From Abiotrophia defectiva_A (lineage in GTDB: Bacteria; Bacillota; Bacilli; Lactobacillales; Aerococcaceae), in assembly GCA_963546405.1 (NCBI GenBank), contig CAUUNL010000019.1:1-26545 (forward strand): a DNA stretch of 26,545 nt. Direction: 5' to 3'. The stretch's first letter is position 1. Each line of letters opens with the position of its first letter. A program made the position numbers and the translations under genes. This document shows, in pieces, positions 1-6,642 of this stretch. A model generated the notes under the pieces. It was not told where the DNA came from and did not search any database. It saw only the letters and a list, made by a program, of their open reading frames with translations.

Positions 1-59
1 GGAAATATGGCGAATTTATGAATTATCCGGGAAATAAATAATAAAAAACAAAGATTCGC

Positions 60-88
60 TTGTAATGTTTCTGTAACAGAGTTACAAT
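60..88 (+). promoter_or_regulatory. Sigma-A promoter of the LPXTG protein gene with overlapping WalR-type box
   Basis: TTGTAA (60-65) and TACAAT (83-88) are separated by exactly 17 bases. Two direct hexamers, TGTAAT (61-66) and TGTAAC (72-77), are separated by 5 bases and match the published WalR/VicR consensus TGTWAH-N5-TGTWAH. A further TGTAAC lies at 92-97, and TGTAAC/GTTACA forms a 6-bp inverted repeat (72-77 and 81-86). The box overlaps the -35, a position that in Bacillus subtilis goes with WalR repression rather than activation. Promoter: seen directly. Regulator: inferred. Confidence 0.7.
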
Positions 89-120
89 AAGTGTAACAAA
101 AGGAAAGGAAGCGATTCACC

Positions 121-1128
121 ATGAAAAAGTGGTCGAAAGGAATCTTAGTTTTGGGTTTAGTTGCCAGTGTTTTAGGCAGCTATCCAGTTGCAGCACAAGC
201 CACTGCATCAAATAATGCGGCGGAGGTTAGCCAGGTAGCGCAAGCTAAGGAACACAGCATTGTGCGCTATGTTCTAGTTAATGCCCAAGATAATACAGAA
301 GGGCTTGTTTTCTACTTCTTGGTAGAGGGTAATCGTGATCAAGCTGTTTCTGCGGCTCATAAGTGGCTAGTAGAACAAGGCCTTGAAAAAGATGGTATGG
401 CCGGTGTTAAGGAATATAAGCCAGCTAAAGAACGTGAAACGTCTGAAGGTTTGGTGACTGCTAGCGTCTATGATGCTAGTCAAACCGTTCAAAACTTTGC
501 GGCGCTCAAGAAAAAATTCGATAGCTACTTAGCACAGTTGCCTCTGGAAGATGAAGCGGATAAACAAGTGCTGCCCGTTATTTCATTGCCAGCACCTAAG
601 CCTGAACAAAAGCCAGCAGAGAGCTCGCAAGCTTCAGAATCTAAGCCAGCCGAATCCAAACCAGCAGAGAGCTCACAAACTTCAGAATCTAAGCCAAGTG
701 AATCCAAGACAGCAGAGACATCACAAGCTTCAGAATCTAAGCCAACTGAGTCCAAACTAGCTGAGTCTTCCCAATCTTCAATGTCTAAGCCAAGTGAATC
801 TAAACCAGCTGAATCTTCTCAATCCACAGCCTCTAAGCCAGCTGAATCCAAACCAGCTGAGTCTTCTCAATCATCAGTTTCTAAGCCAAGTGAATCTAAG
901 CCCAACGAGTCTTCAAAACCTAACGAATCTAAGCCTTCTGAGTCTAAATCTGAATCAAAAGAAAGTCAAAGCTCAAGTAAGGTAGAGGTTAAGAAAGAAA
1001 GTAAGAGAGAAAATAAGAAGGGCCTGCCAAACACAGGTGAAGTAGACCGCCTGCCATTCTTGCTAGTAGGAGCAGTATTGGTGCTTGCAGCCATCGGCCT
1101 CATCCTCATGCGTCGACGTCCTTCCTAA
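121..1128 (+). CDS. LPXTG-anchored surface protein with Ser-rich repeat stalk
   Basis: A 335-residue sortase substrate exported by Sec and attached to peptidoglycan. Residues 1-27 form a signal peptide (KK, hydrophobic core, likely cut after AQA27). Residues 28 to about 160 form a globular region that I do not recognise from any family. Residues 167-278 are about seven copies of a 16-residue unit of the form ESSQxSESKPxESKPA, an extended, possibly glycosylated stalk spanning the wall. LPNTG lies at 302-306, followed by a hydrophobic segment and the tail RRRPS, a textbook sorting signal. The start ATG is preceded by AGGAAAGGAAG. It is transcribed alone: its own promoter is upstream and a terminator lies at 1145-1175. 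A WalR-type box suggests control with cell-wall metabolism. The head domain might be an adhesin or a wall-associated binding module; its function is unknown. Confidence 0.9.
   Translation: MKKWSKGILVLGLVASVLGSYPVAAQATASNNAAEVSQVAQAKEHSIVRYVLVNAQDNTEGLVFYFLVEGNRDQAVSAAHKWLVEQGLEKDGMAGVKEYKPAKERETSEGLVTASVYDASQTVQNFAALKKKFDSYLAQLPLEDEADKQVLPVISLPAPKPEQKPAESSQASESKPAESKPAESSQTSESKPSESKTAETSQASESKPTESKLAESSQSSMSKPSESKPAESSQSTASKPAESKPAESSQSSVSKPSESKPNESSKPNESKPSESKSESKESQSSSKVEVKKESKRENKKGLPNTGEVDRLPFLLVGAVLVLAAIGLILMRRRPS
619..954 (+). repeat. Tandem 48-bp coding repeats (about 7 copies)
   Basis: In-frame 48-base units begin at 619 and encode the 16-residue stalk unit of the surface protein. 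Units 1 to 6 are clear; the seventh (907-954) is degenerate. Copies differ at several positions, so the array is old rather than freshly expanded, but the length could still vary between strains. The repeats also leave long open frames in the other reading frames, which are not genes. Confidence 0.85.
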
Positions 1129-1144
1129 ATTTAATCTACTAGCA

Positions 1145-1175
1145 AAAAAGCCATGGTGTAAAACCATGGCTTTTT
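1145..1175. terminator. Bidirectional terminator between the surface protein gene and ktrA
   Basis: GCCATGGT (1150-1157) pairs with ACCATGGC (1163-1170) around loop GTAAA. A-tracts on one side and T-tracts on the other let it end transcripts on both strands. Confidence 0.9.
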
Positions 1176-1187
1176 CTGATAGTAAGT

Positions 1188-1874
1188 TTAGTCGTTAAAG
1201 TAACCTAAATAGTCATATTTCTCGAAAACATGAGAATTAGCCATCGCGACCAAAATGGTGTTGGCTTCAATTGGGTGGTTGATGGCAATAGAAGAATTCA
1301 ACTTCTCGCCTTTTTCTTCCCGCATACCAATTAGGTTGAGTTCATACTTGCGTCGTAAGTCTAATTCTAAGACAGTCTTACCGACCCATGCGTCAGGCGC
1401 CGTAAATTCGACAATCGAGGTATCATCGTCTAGACGTAGCACTTCGTCAATCTTATTACGGAGAATCTTAGATGCTAAACGTACACCGGAGTCACGTTCA
1501 GGAGAGACCACTACATGGACGCCCACTTCATAGAGGACCTCTTCAAAGGTTAAGCTACGAGCCTTACCCACGATTCGAGGGACACCTAATTTTTTACAGT
1601 GCATAGCCGCTAGTACAGAGCTTTCCAAGTTAGTACCGGTCGCGATAATGACAATATCGCATTCCTTAACGCCGATATTTTTCAAGAAGTCGTAATCGGT
1701 AATGTCGCCGACAGCCGCCTTAGTAACATAGTCTGCCACGTCTTGGACATTGGCTTGTCGGTTGTCAATGGCGATAACGTCTACATCGTATTTGCTAAGT
1801 TCTTTAGCGACGGTACGGCCAAAGACCCCCAGACCTAAGACGCCAATAATCCGAGTATTAAGTTTTGGTTTCAT
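1188..1874 (-). CDS. ktrA: KtrA, cytosolic regulatory subunit of the Ktr potassium channel
   Basis: 228 residues, the usual KtrA/KtrC size. The N-terminal RCK_N (Rossmann) domain has the nucleotide-binding motif GLGVFG at residues 14-19. A C-terminal RCK_C domain follows (about 140-220), which in characterised KtrA/KtrC proteins binds c-di-AMP. KtrA rings bind ATP/ADP and gate the membrane subunit KtrB. It lies 21 bases downstream of ktrB on the same strand, so the two are co-transcribed. The gene ends at a terminator shared with the surface protein gene. c-di-AMP control is inferred from the family; I cannot see it directly. Confidence 0.93.
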   Translation of the reverse strand: MKPKLNTRIIGVLGLGVFGRTVAKELSKYDVDVIAIDNRQANVQDVADYVTKAAVGDITDYDFLKNIGVKECDIVIIATGTNLESSVLAAMHCKKLGVPRIVGKARSLTFEEVLYEVGVHVVVSPERDSGVRLASKILRNKIDEVLRLDDDTSIVEFTAPDAWVGKTVLELDLRRKYELNLIGMREEKGEKLNSSIAINHPIEANTILVAMANSHVFEKYDYLGYFND

Positions 1875-1895
1875 AAGTGTACAGATCCTTTCTGA

Positions 1896-3272
1896 TTAGC
1901 CGATTAATACATCAGTATCGGCATAGTGAATTTCTTTGCGGTCACGTTGGAGCAAGCTGAGAAAGACGGTAAAGGGACCTACCCGGCCCAAGAACATCAT
2001 CCCCATAATAATGATGCGTCCCCAAGTTGTAAGTTGCGAGGTAATCCCTGCTGAAGAACCCACAGTGGCCATGGCAGAAATGGCCTCGAAGAGAAGATGG
2101 TAAGGATTGAGATTTGGATGCTCCAAGAGTAAGAGCGAATAGCCAATCATTAAGACTGTGAAGAAAAAGAGAATGATGGTCATAGCCTGCTTAACGGCGC
2201 TGGCTGGAATAACCCGTTTATGGAAAGTTACTTCAGTGTGGCCCTTGAGTTCGGAACGGAAGAGTAAGAACATGATGGCAGCTGTAGTGACCTTAATACC
2301 ACCGGCTGTACCACCTGGGGCCCCCCCAATTAACATGAGAATCATATAGACCAGATTGGTGAAGGGATGGGTCGCTTCATAGTTCAAAGTCGAGAAGCCG
2401 GCCGTACGGAAGGCAGCAGACTGGAAGAAAGAAATCATCCACTGCTGGAAGATATTATAATTACCGATAGTTGAGCCATGTCTGAGTTCTGATAGCCAAG
2501 TGATAAGGGCTCCGCCAAATAACAAGGTAGCAGTTGCTATCAGCGCTAGACGCGAGTGGGAACTCAAACGGCGGAAACTCAAACGCAAGAGGCGTGGACG
2601 AGAATGGAAGTAGTGATTCAACCTTTCGCTCAGCTCGGCCCAGACGGTGAAACCAATCCCCCCTGCAATAATGAGTAAGGCAACTGTAAAGTTAACCGTT
2701 GGGTTGAGAACAAAGTCCTGGAGACTGTTGCTGCCTAGGTTGTCAAAACCAGCATTACAGAAGGCAGAAACCGCAACAAAAACGGCATTGAAGGCGCCTT
2801 TTGCCCAACCGTAGCGGGGGATGAAGTCCGTCATCAGAACTAGGGCGCCAATGGCTTCTACTGCGAAGGTGAAGCGATAGGCATTAAAGAGAAAGTCCTT
2901 GTAGTTGTCGTTGGTATTACGGTTAAGGGCCATCTGCAAGGTGGTTTGGTCCTTGAGCGAAATGCGTCGCTTCAGGTAGAAGAGACTGACAGAAATCAGG
3001 GTGATGAGCCCTAAGCCCCCAATCTGCATAAGGACAATACCGACAATTTGGCCAAAGACCGTATAGGTGTCCTTAATGGATAGGACGGTCAAACCCGTCA
3101 CGCAGACCATGGAGACAGCAGTAAAGAGATGGTCTAAATAAGTTTGATGAGTTCCTGGCTGGTTGGAAATAGGCAACCAGAGGAGAAAGCTCCCGGTTAA
3201 AATAACCACCAGAAAGCTAACGGTAAGCTTCTGGGTTGCGGTCCATTTGCTTGGGGAGAATAGATCTTGCAT
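1896..3272 (-). CDS. ktrB: KtrB, membrane subunit of the Ktr potassium uptake system
   Basis: 458 residues of repeated membrane-pore-membrane units, typical of the TrkH/KtrB superfamily. The four filter loops are visible as CVTGLTV, FCNAGFD, FRTAGFS and ATVGSSAG; each has the single glycine that sets K+ selectivity. It imports K+ (often Na+-coupled in the family) and needs the KtrA ring on its cytosolic face. The ATG at 3272 has only a modest binding site (GAGG, 9 bases upstream). It is divergent from rlmH with about 86 bases between start codons. No c-di-AMP (ydaO) riboswitch fits in that space, unlike in B. subtilis ktrAB. Confidence 0.94.
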   Translation of the reverse strand: MQDLFSPSKWTATQKLTVSFLVVILTGSFLLWLPISNQPGTHQTYLDHLFTAVSMVCVTGLTVLSIKDTYTVFGQIVGIVLMQIGGLGLITLISVSLFYLKRRISLKDQTTLQMALNRNTNDNYKDFLFNAYRFTFAVEAIGALVLMTDFIPRYGWAKGAFNAVFVAVSAFCNAGFDNLGSNSLQDFVLNPTVNFTVALLIIAGGIGFTVWAELSERLNHYFHSRPRLLRLSFRRLSSHSRLALIATATLLFGGALITWLSELRHGSTIGNYNIFQQWMISFFQSAAFRTAGFSTLNYEATHPFTNLVYMILMLIGGAPGGTAGGIKVTTAAIMFLLFRSELKGHTEVTFHKRVIPASAVKQAMTIILFFFTVLMIGYSLLLLEHPNLNPYHLLFEAISAMATVGSSAGITSQLTTWGRIIIMGMMFLGRVGPFTVFLSLLQRDRKEIHYADTDVLIG

Positions 3273-3306
3273 AGCGAGAACCTCGATTCTAATTCAATTC
3301 CCTATT

Positions 3307-3312
3307 ATCATA
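3307..3312 (-). promoter_or_regulatory. Probable -10 element of ktrB
   Basis: TATGAT on the minus strand (followed by GATAAT) lies 35 to 40 bases upstream of the ktrB start. No convincing -35 is present at 16-18 bases, so this is tentative. Confidence 0.4.
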
Positions 3313-3330
3313 CAAAAAATCGCCGAAAAA

Positions 3331-3339
3331 TGCTATGAT
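3331..3339 (+). promoter_or_regulatory. Extended -10 promoter of rlmH
   Basis: TGC-TATGAT is an extended -10. It predicts a transcript starting near 3346, almost exactly at the AGGAGG of rlmH, giving a very short leader of about 13 bases. Confidence 0.55.
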
Positions 3340-3358
3340 AATGGTAGGAGGAATGAGG

Positions 3359-3838
3359 ATGCAAATTGAAATTATCTGTGTTGGCAAACTCAAGGAGAAG
3401 TATCTCAAACAAGGAATTGCCGAATACACCAAGCGCCTTGGCGCCTATGCCAACCTTTCTATTGTTGAGGTAGCCGATGAAGCAACTGCTGAGAAGATGT
3501 CCGCTCTCGAAATTGAACAAGTTTTAGATAAGGAAGCAGACCGCATAGAGGCTCGATTAGATGCTGGCCGTCAGGTCATTGTCCTCGCCATTGAAGGAGA
3601 TCTAATCTCTTCTGAAGATTTAGCCCAGCGTTTGGACCGCATGGCCCTACATGGTCAAAGTAAGGTTAGCTTTATTATCGGTGGTTCCCTGGGCCTAGCG
3701 GAGCGACTCAAACAAAAGGCCCAGTGGCGAGTTAGCTTTGGACGGATTACCTTACCTCATCAACTCATGCGTCTGGTCCTAGTCGAGCAGATTTACCGGG
3801 CTTTTCGGATTATGAAGGGGCACGCCTATCACAAGTAG
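3359..3838 (+). CDS. rlmH: RlmH, 23S rRNA pseudouridine-1915 N3-methyltransferase
   Basis: 159 residues, the same length as characterised RlmH (OrfX of Staphylococcus aureus). It is a SPOUT-fold methyltransferase that uses SAM to methylate pseudouridine 1915 in helix 69 of 23S rRNA on assembled 70S ribosomes. Visible family signatures are the N-terminal CVGKLKEKYL, the SAM-site FIIGGSLGL and the C-terminal RAFRIMKGHAYHK. In-frame ATGs lie upstream (3335, 3341, 3353). The start at 3359 is chosen because AGGAGG (3346-3351) sits 7 bases before it and homologues begin with this peptide. The 3' end is the attachment site of SCC elements in staphylococci; here it is uninterrupted and the next gene follows within about 12 bases. 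Confidence 0.95.
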   Translation: MQIEIICVGKLKEKYLKQGIAEYTKRLGAYANLSIVEVADEATAEKMSALEIEQVLDKEADRIEARLDAGRQVIVLAIEGDLISSEDLAQRLDRMALHGQSKVSFIIGGSLGLAERLKQKAQWRVSFGRITLPHQLMRLVLVEQIYRAFRIMKGHAYHK

Positions 3839-3850
3839 GGAGAGAATATG

Positions 3851-4336
3851 ATGAAATTCTATATGGAACAACATTTTATGTCTATTCGCCAAAACTTTGA
3901 GATTTATGATGAAGCAGGGAATGTAGTCTATCAAGTTCGAGGCCGTATGCCCTGGCTTCGTCGCCAGATGACCATTCTAGATGCCAAGAGCGGTACCGAG
4001 TTGGCGACAGTGACTCAGGACATGTGGCGGCTCTTCTTTCAACGGCTAACGATTAGTATTGGCGGCCAAGCAGTGGCGACCATTCAAGAGCGCTTCAGTA
4101 TCTTAAGTACCCGTTTATCGATTCAAGGTCTAGGTTGGACAGTGGATGGTATTTCTTGGCTTAAGGGCTGTAGTCTTTATGATGCAGATGGAGAAATTAT
4201 CGCGACCATTCGGAGCAAGATTATGACCTGGTCCGATACCTTCGAGATTGAAATCTATGATGAGACTATTCATCCGGTATTAGTTTTGGCAGTAGTTTTA
4301 GGCATTGACACGGTTCGAGACTCAGCTGAAAATTAG
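3851..4336 (+). CDS. LURP-one-related / YxjI family protein
   Basis: 161 residues. The alternating short strands (QNFEIYDEAGNVVYQVRG, LDAKSGTELATVTQ, LYDADGEIIATIR, FEIEIYDE) fit the tubby-like beta-barrel of the LURP-one/YxjI family, including its habit of starting with MKFYM and ending with a hydrophobic helix (LVLAVVLGID). Biochemical function is not established; tubby-like folds bind phosphoinositides in eukaryotes, but that should not be transferred. An ATG lies one codon earlier (3848); AGGGAGAG (3837-3844) serves either. It is probably co-transcribed with rlmH, 12 bases upstream, and ends at the hairpin 4356-4381. Confidence 0.82.
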   Translation: MKFYMEQHFMSIRQNFEIYDEAGNVVYQVRGRMPWLRRQMTILDAKSGTELATVTQDMWRLFFQRLTISIGGQAVATIQERFSILSTRLSIQGLGWTVDGISWLKGCSLYDADGEIIATIRSKIMTWSDTFEIEIYDETIHPVLVLAVVLGIDTVRDSAEN

Positions 4337-4355
4337 CCTTTCCCAAGCAAATAAA

Positions 4356-4381
4356 GCCACCTATCCTAAGTGATAGGTGGC
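4356..4381. terminator. Hairpin between convergent genes
   Basis: GCCACCTATC (4356-4365) pairs with GATAGGTGGC (4372-4381). The minus-strand reading is followed by TTTATTT, so it best serves the minus-strand gene; the plus-strand U-tract is weak. Confidence 0.75.
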
Positions 4382-4393
4382 CTTCGATTTACT

Positions 4394-5071
4394 TTAAGGT
4401 TGTACGTTGTAGTAGAAGAGAGCGGGGCGGGAGCTGTTAGATAGGCTGACAGGGACCACCGCTTGCTTAGCTTGATCATAGTAGGCTACCAAGACTAGGC
4501 GATTGCCGACATAGGATAAGGCTTGGTTCATGAGTTCGATATCGCTGTCCTTGACGCGACTGTTGGCTTCTTGGCGAGTCATTGGTACAACTAAACGAAC
4601 GACGTAACTGGTTTGGTTGCCTAACTTAACCGCGATTTGATCGACCTTAGTTTCCAAACCACTGACATTGCCAGCTTGATCCAAGTAGTTTTGCAAATCT
4701 GCTAATTCTTGTTGGCTAAGTGCTTGTTGGCTAGCAGCCTTCTCTTCTGCTGAGTAGTTGGCTTGGTAGAATTCGTTGATTTTCTTATTGAGTTCGTTAC
4801 CGTCCATTTCGGCAGGCAAGACCGTCTTCTTGTAGCTAGCGTCTTCTGGAATACTTTCATTCAGGAAAGACTGTGGTGGCTCCGAAGAGGAAGAGGCGCT
4901 AGTGCTAGATTCAGGCTTACTAGAAGAAGATTGGCTGATTAACTGGCTAGAACTAGATTCTTGAGTCTGATTGTTCTTGCGCGCAGGTTCTTGGAGTTTG
5001 AGATAGAGAATCGTGGCGCCGGCACCTAAGACAATGGCCAGCAAAAATAAAAAGATATGTCGTAATTTCAT
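4394..5071 (-). CDS. Membrane-anchored extracytoplasmic protein of unknown function
   Basis: 225 residues from the chosen start. Residues 1-25 are one hydrophobic segment (MKLRHIF then LLAIVLGAG). No lipobox cysteine and no clear signal-peptidase site are visible, so it is probably an N-terminal anchor. A Ser/Gln-rich linker follows (about 35-70), then a domain of about 150 residues outside the cell. I do not recognise the domain. It ends in YYNVQP and is rich in Gln and Ala. The ATG at 5071 is chosen because GAAAGAGGAAA precedes it. The open frame runs on to 5212 but encodes an implausible basic leader with no binding site. It is divergent from a DUF218 membrane protein gene, which hints at an envelope role but proves nothing. 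Confidence 0.75.
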   Translation of the reverse strand: MKLRHIFLFLLAIVLGAGATILYLKLQEPARKNNQTQESSSSQLISQSSSSKPESSTSASSSSEPPQSFLNESIPEDASYKKTVLPAEMDGNELNKKINEFYQANYSAEEKAASQQALSQQELADLQNYLDQAGNVSGLETKVDQIAVKLGNQTSYVVRLVVPMTRQEANSRVKDSDIELMNQALSYVGNRLVLVAYYDQAKQAVVPVSLSNSSRPALFYYNVQP

Positions 5072-5141
5072 GGGGTTTCCTCTTTCTATGGGGTATTTGA
5101 TATGTGGGGACTGGAGCCCTCGGGGTAATCTTCTATAGTCT

Positions 5142-5171
5142 ACCATAGATAATCGGCAGAGTCCGTGACAA
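5142..5171 (-). promoter_or_regulatory. Possible promoter of the 4394-5071 gene
   Basis: Minus strand TTGTCA (5171-5166) and TATGGT (5147-5142) are 18 bases apart, about 70 bases upstream of the start codon. Both hexamers are imperfect. Confidence 0.4.
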
Positions 5172-5215
5172 ACGGATAACAGCTGGGTTAAATTTCGCAA
5201 CAGGACTGACAATTT

Positions 5216-5244
5216 TAGACTTCTCCTCGGGATACTGTTATACT
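5216..5244 (+). promoter_or_regulatory. Promoter of the DUF218 protein gene
   Basis: TAGACT (5216-5221) and TATACT (5239-5244) with a 17-base spacer; the start codon follows 36 bases later. Confidence 0.55.
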
Positions 5245-5279
5245 ATAAAAGCTAAGATATTTGAGAAGGAGGGAGGCGC

Positions 5280-5975
5280 GTGAGAATAATTCTATCTATT
5301 TTTAAAACTGTCATTGGCCTAGCATCCTTAGGGCTCTTGCTAATCCTAGCCATTAATCTTTGGGTGATTGTTAGCGCCCAATTCCAAACCAAGACGCCTC
5401 AACAGATCCAAGCCACCGATTGGGCTAGTGACCAGGTGCCTATTCTGGTACTAGGGGCTGGGATTATCGATAATAAGGAGCCTAGTAAGGTCCTGGCAGG
5501 AAGGTTAAATTCGGCCCTTACGCTAGCCCAAACCTTTCCCAATAAGGCTCTCATTATGAGTGGCGATCACACCAATCAATATTATAATGAAGTGGCGGTC
5601 ATGAAGGCCTATCTGGTTCAGTATGGAGTAGCCAGTGAACGCATTTATTTAGATCATGCGGGTTACTCGACTTATGATAGCCTTTATCGGCTCAAACATG
5701 TTCTGGGTCAGAACCGAGTGATTATCGTTACCCAAGGCTATCATCTATCCCGTGCCCTTATGTTGGCGCGTGGCTTAGGCCTACAGGCGGTAGGACTGGC
5801 GGCTGAAGAGGCAGCTTCAACCCGTTTCAAACGTGAATTTCGTGAAATTGGCGCCCGGCTCAAGGACTTCGCTGTAACTTATCTAGGCTATAAGATGCCA
5901 CAGCCTAGCTTAGATTTTCCGATTGATTTTAGTCAATCAGGAGATCTTACCGACCGAATCAAAGTCGGGGATTGA
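5280..5975 (+). CDS. DUF218 / SanA-YdcF-like membrane protein
   Basis: 231 residues with a GTG start, fixed by AGAAGGAGG 7 bases upstream. Residues 5-30 form one membrane helix; the rest is the DUF218 Rossmann-like domain. Family marks in order are PILVLGAGII, the acidic KVLAGRLNSAL, LIMSGD, YNEVAVMKAYLVQYGV, the Asp-containing IYLDHAGYSTYDS and IIVTQGYHLSRAL. SanA of E. coli affects envelope permeability to vancomycin; DUF218 proteins of this type are thought to act on envelope precursors, but no reaction is established for this branch. It is transcribed alone, ending at 5993-6027. Confidence 0.87.
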   Translation: MRIILSIFKTVIGLASLGLLLILAINLWVIVSAQFQTKTPQQIQATDWASDQVPILVLGAGIIDNKEPSKVLAGRLNSALTLAQTFPNKALIMSGDHTNQYYNEVAVMKAYLVQYGVASERIYLDHAGYSTYDSLYRLKHVLGQNRVIIVTQGYHLSRALMLARGLGLQAVGLAAEEAASTRFKREFREIGARLKDFAVTYLGYKMPQPSLDFPIDFSQSGDLTDRIKVGD

Positions 5976-5992
5976 TTCTCTGAATATGACTT

Positions 5993-6027
5993 GCTGAGTA
6001 GCCCTAAGAGGTCGCTCGGCTTTTTTT
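5993..6027 (+). terminator. Terminator after the DUF218 gene
   Basis: GCTGAG (5993-5998) pairs with CTCGGC (6015-6020, one G-U pair) and is followed by seven T residues. Confidence 0.75.
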
Positions 6028-6090
6028 ATTCTAGCGCAGATTCGACTTGCTTGGCGCTGACCTCCAGTCTTTCGCCTTAGCCTTGCTTTG

Positions 6091-6099
6091 TGCTATAAT
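6091..6099 (+). promoter_or_regulatory. Extended -10 promoter of the Lrp-aminotransferase-pepF operon
   Basis: TGC-TATAAT (6091-6099) is a perfect extended -10. The -35 position (TTCGCC, 6071-6076) is poor. The leader to the start codon at 6154 is about 48 bases. Confidence 0.7.
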
Positions 6100-6153
6100 A
6101 GGAATAAGGTGCGTCAGCAAAGCCTGGCCACAAGTCTAGTAGGAGGTTTCACC

Positions 6154-6642
6154 ATGAATCAACGCCAAGCGATTTTAAAAGTATTAGAAAGTAACAGTAG
6201 AATTTCACCAGCTGAATTGGCTGTTCGTCTAGGTTATAGCGAAGAAGAAGTAATCAAAACCATTGCAGAACTTGAAGCCGACCGTATTATTGTCGGTTAT
6301 CATACCCTAATTAACTGGGATAAAACCGATGATCAAAGTGTTTCTGCCATTATCGAATTGAAGGTTAACCCACAGCGTGGGCAAGGTTTTGACCGTATTG
6401 CAGAAAAAATTTATCTCTTCCCAGAAGTAGACTCCCTCTACCTTATGTCTGGGGGCTTTGACTTCTTGGTCGAGCTTAAGAAGGCACCAATGAAGGAAAT
6501 TGCCCTCTTTGTTTCTAGCCGTTTGTCTGTCATTGAAGAAGTTCAGTCAACAGCGACTCATATTATCTTAACGAAATACAAAGACCACGGCACCATGTTC
6601 GTCAAGGATGACAAACACAAACGGATGGTGGTCACTCCATGA
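6154..6642 (+). CDS. Lrp/AsnC-family transcriptional regulator
   Basis: 162 residues. The N-terminal winged helix-turn-helix (about 5-55: QAILKVLESNSRISPAELA) is followed by the RAM/AsnC ligand-binding domain (VSAIIELKV, SLYLMSGGFDFLVELK, then VIEEVQSTATHIILTKYK), the standard layout of feast/famine regulators that sense amino acids as dimers or octamers. The start at 6154 is set by AGGAGG (6141-6146). Its stop overlaps the aminotransferase start (ATGA), so the two are translationally coupled. This pairing matches B. subtilis alaR-alaT (yugG-yugH), where the regulator activates the alanine transaminase gene; by analogy this one probably controls its own operon. Confidence 0.9.
   Translation: MNQRQAILKVLESNSRISPAELAVRLGYSEEEVIKTIAELEADRIIVGYHTLINWDKTDDQSVSAIIELKVNPQRGQGFDRIAEKIYLFPEVDSLYLMSGGFDFLVELKKAPMKEIALFVSSRLSVIEEVQSTATHIILTKYKDHGTMFVKDDKHKRMVVTP

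Noticed and set aside
619..954. A CRISPR-like array
   Set aside because: Units are contiguous without spacers and keep the reading frame of the surface protein.
525..985. Several open frames of 60-76 codons on both strands inside the stalk repeats
   Set aside because: They arise from the 48-bp repeat, have no binding sites and encode low-complexity peptides.
3273..3358. c-di-AMP riboswitch before ktrB
   Set aside because: The gap is about 86 bases and holds two divergent promoters; the ydaO aptamer would not fit.
5072..5212. Longer start for the unknown membrane protein
   Set aside because: The extra leader is basic and unlike a signal sequence, has no binding site, and would bury the membrane anchor.
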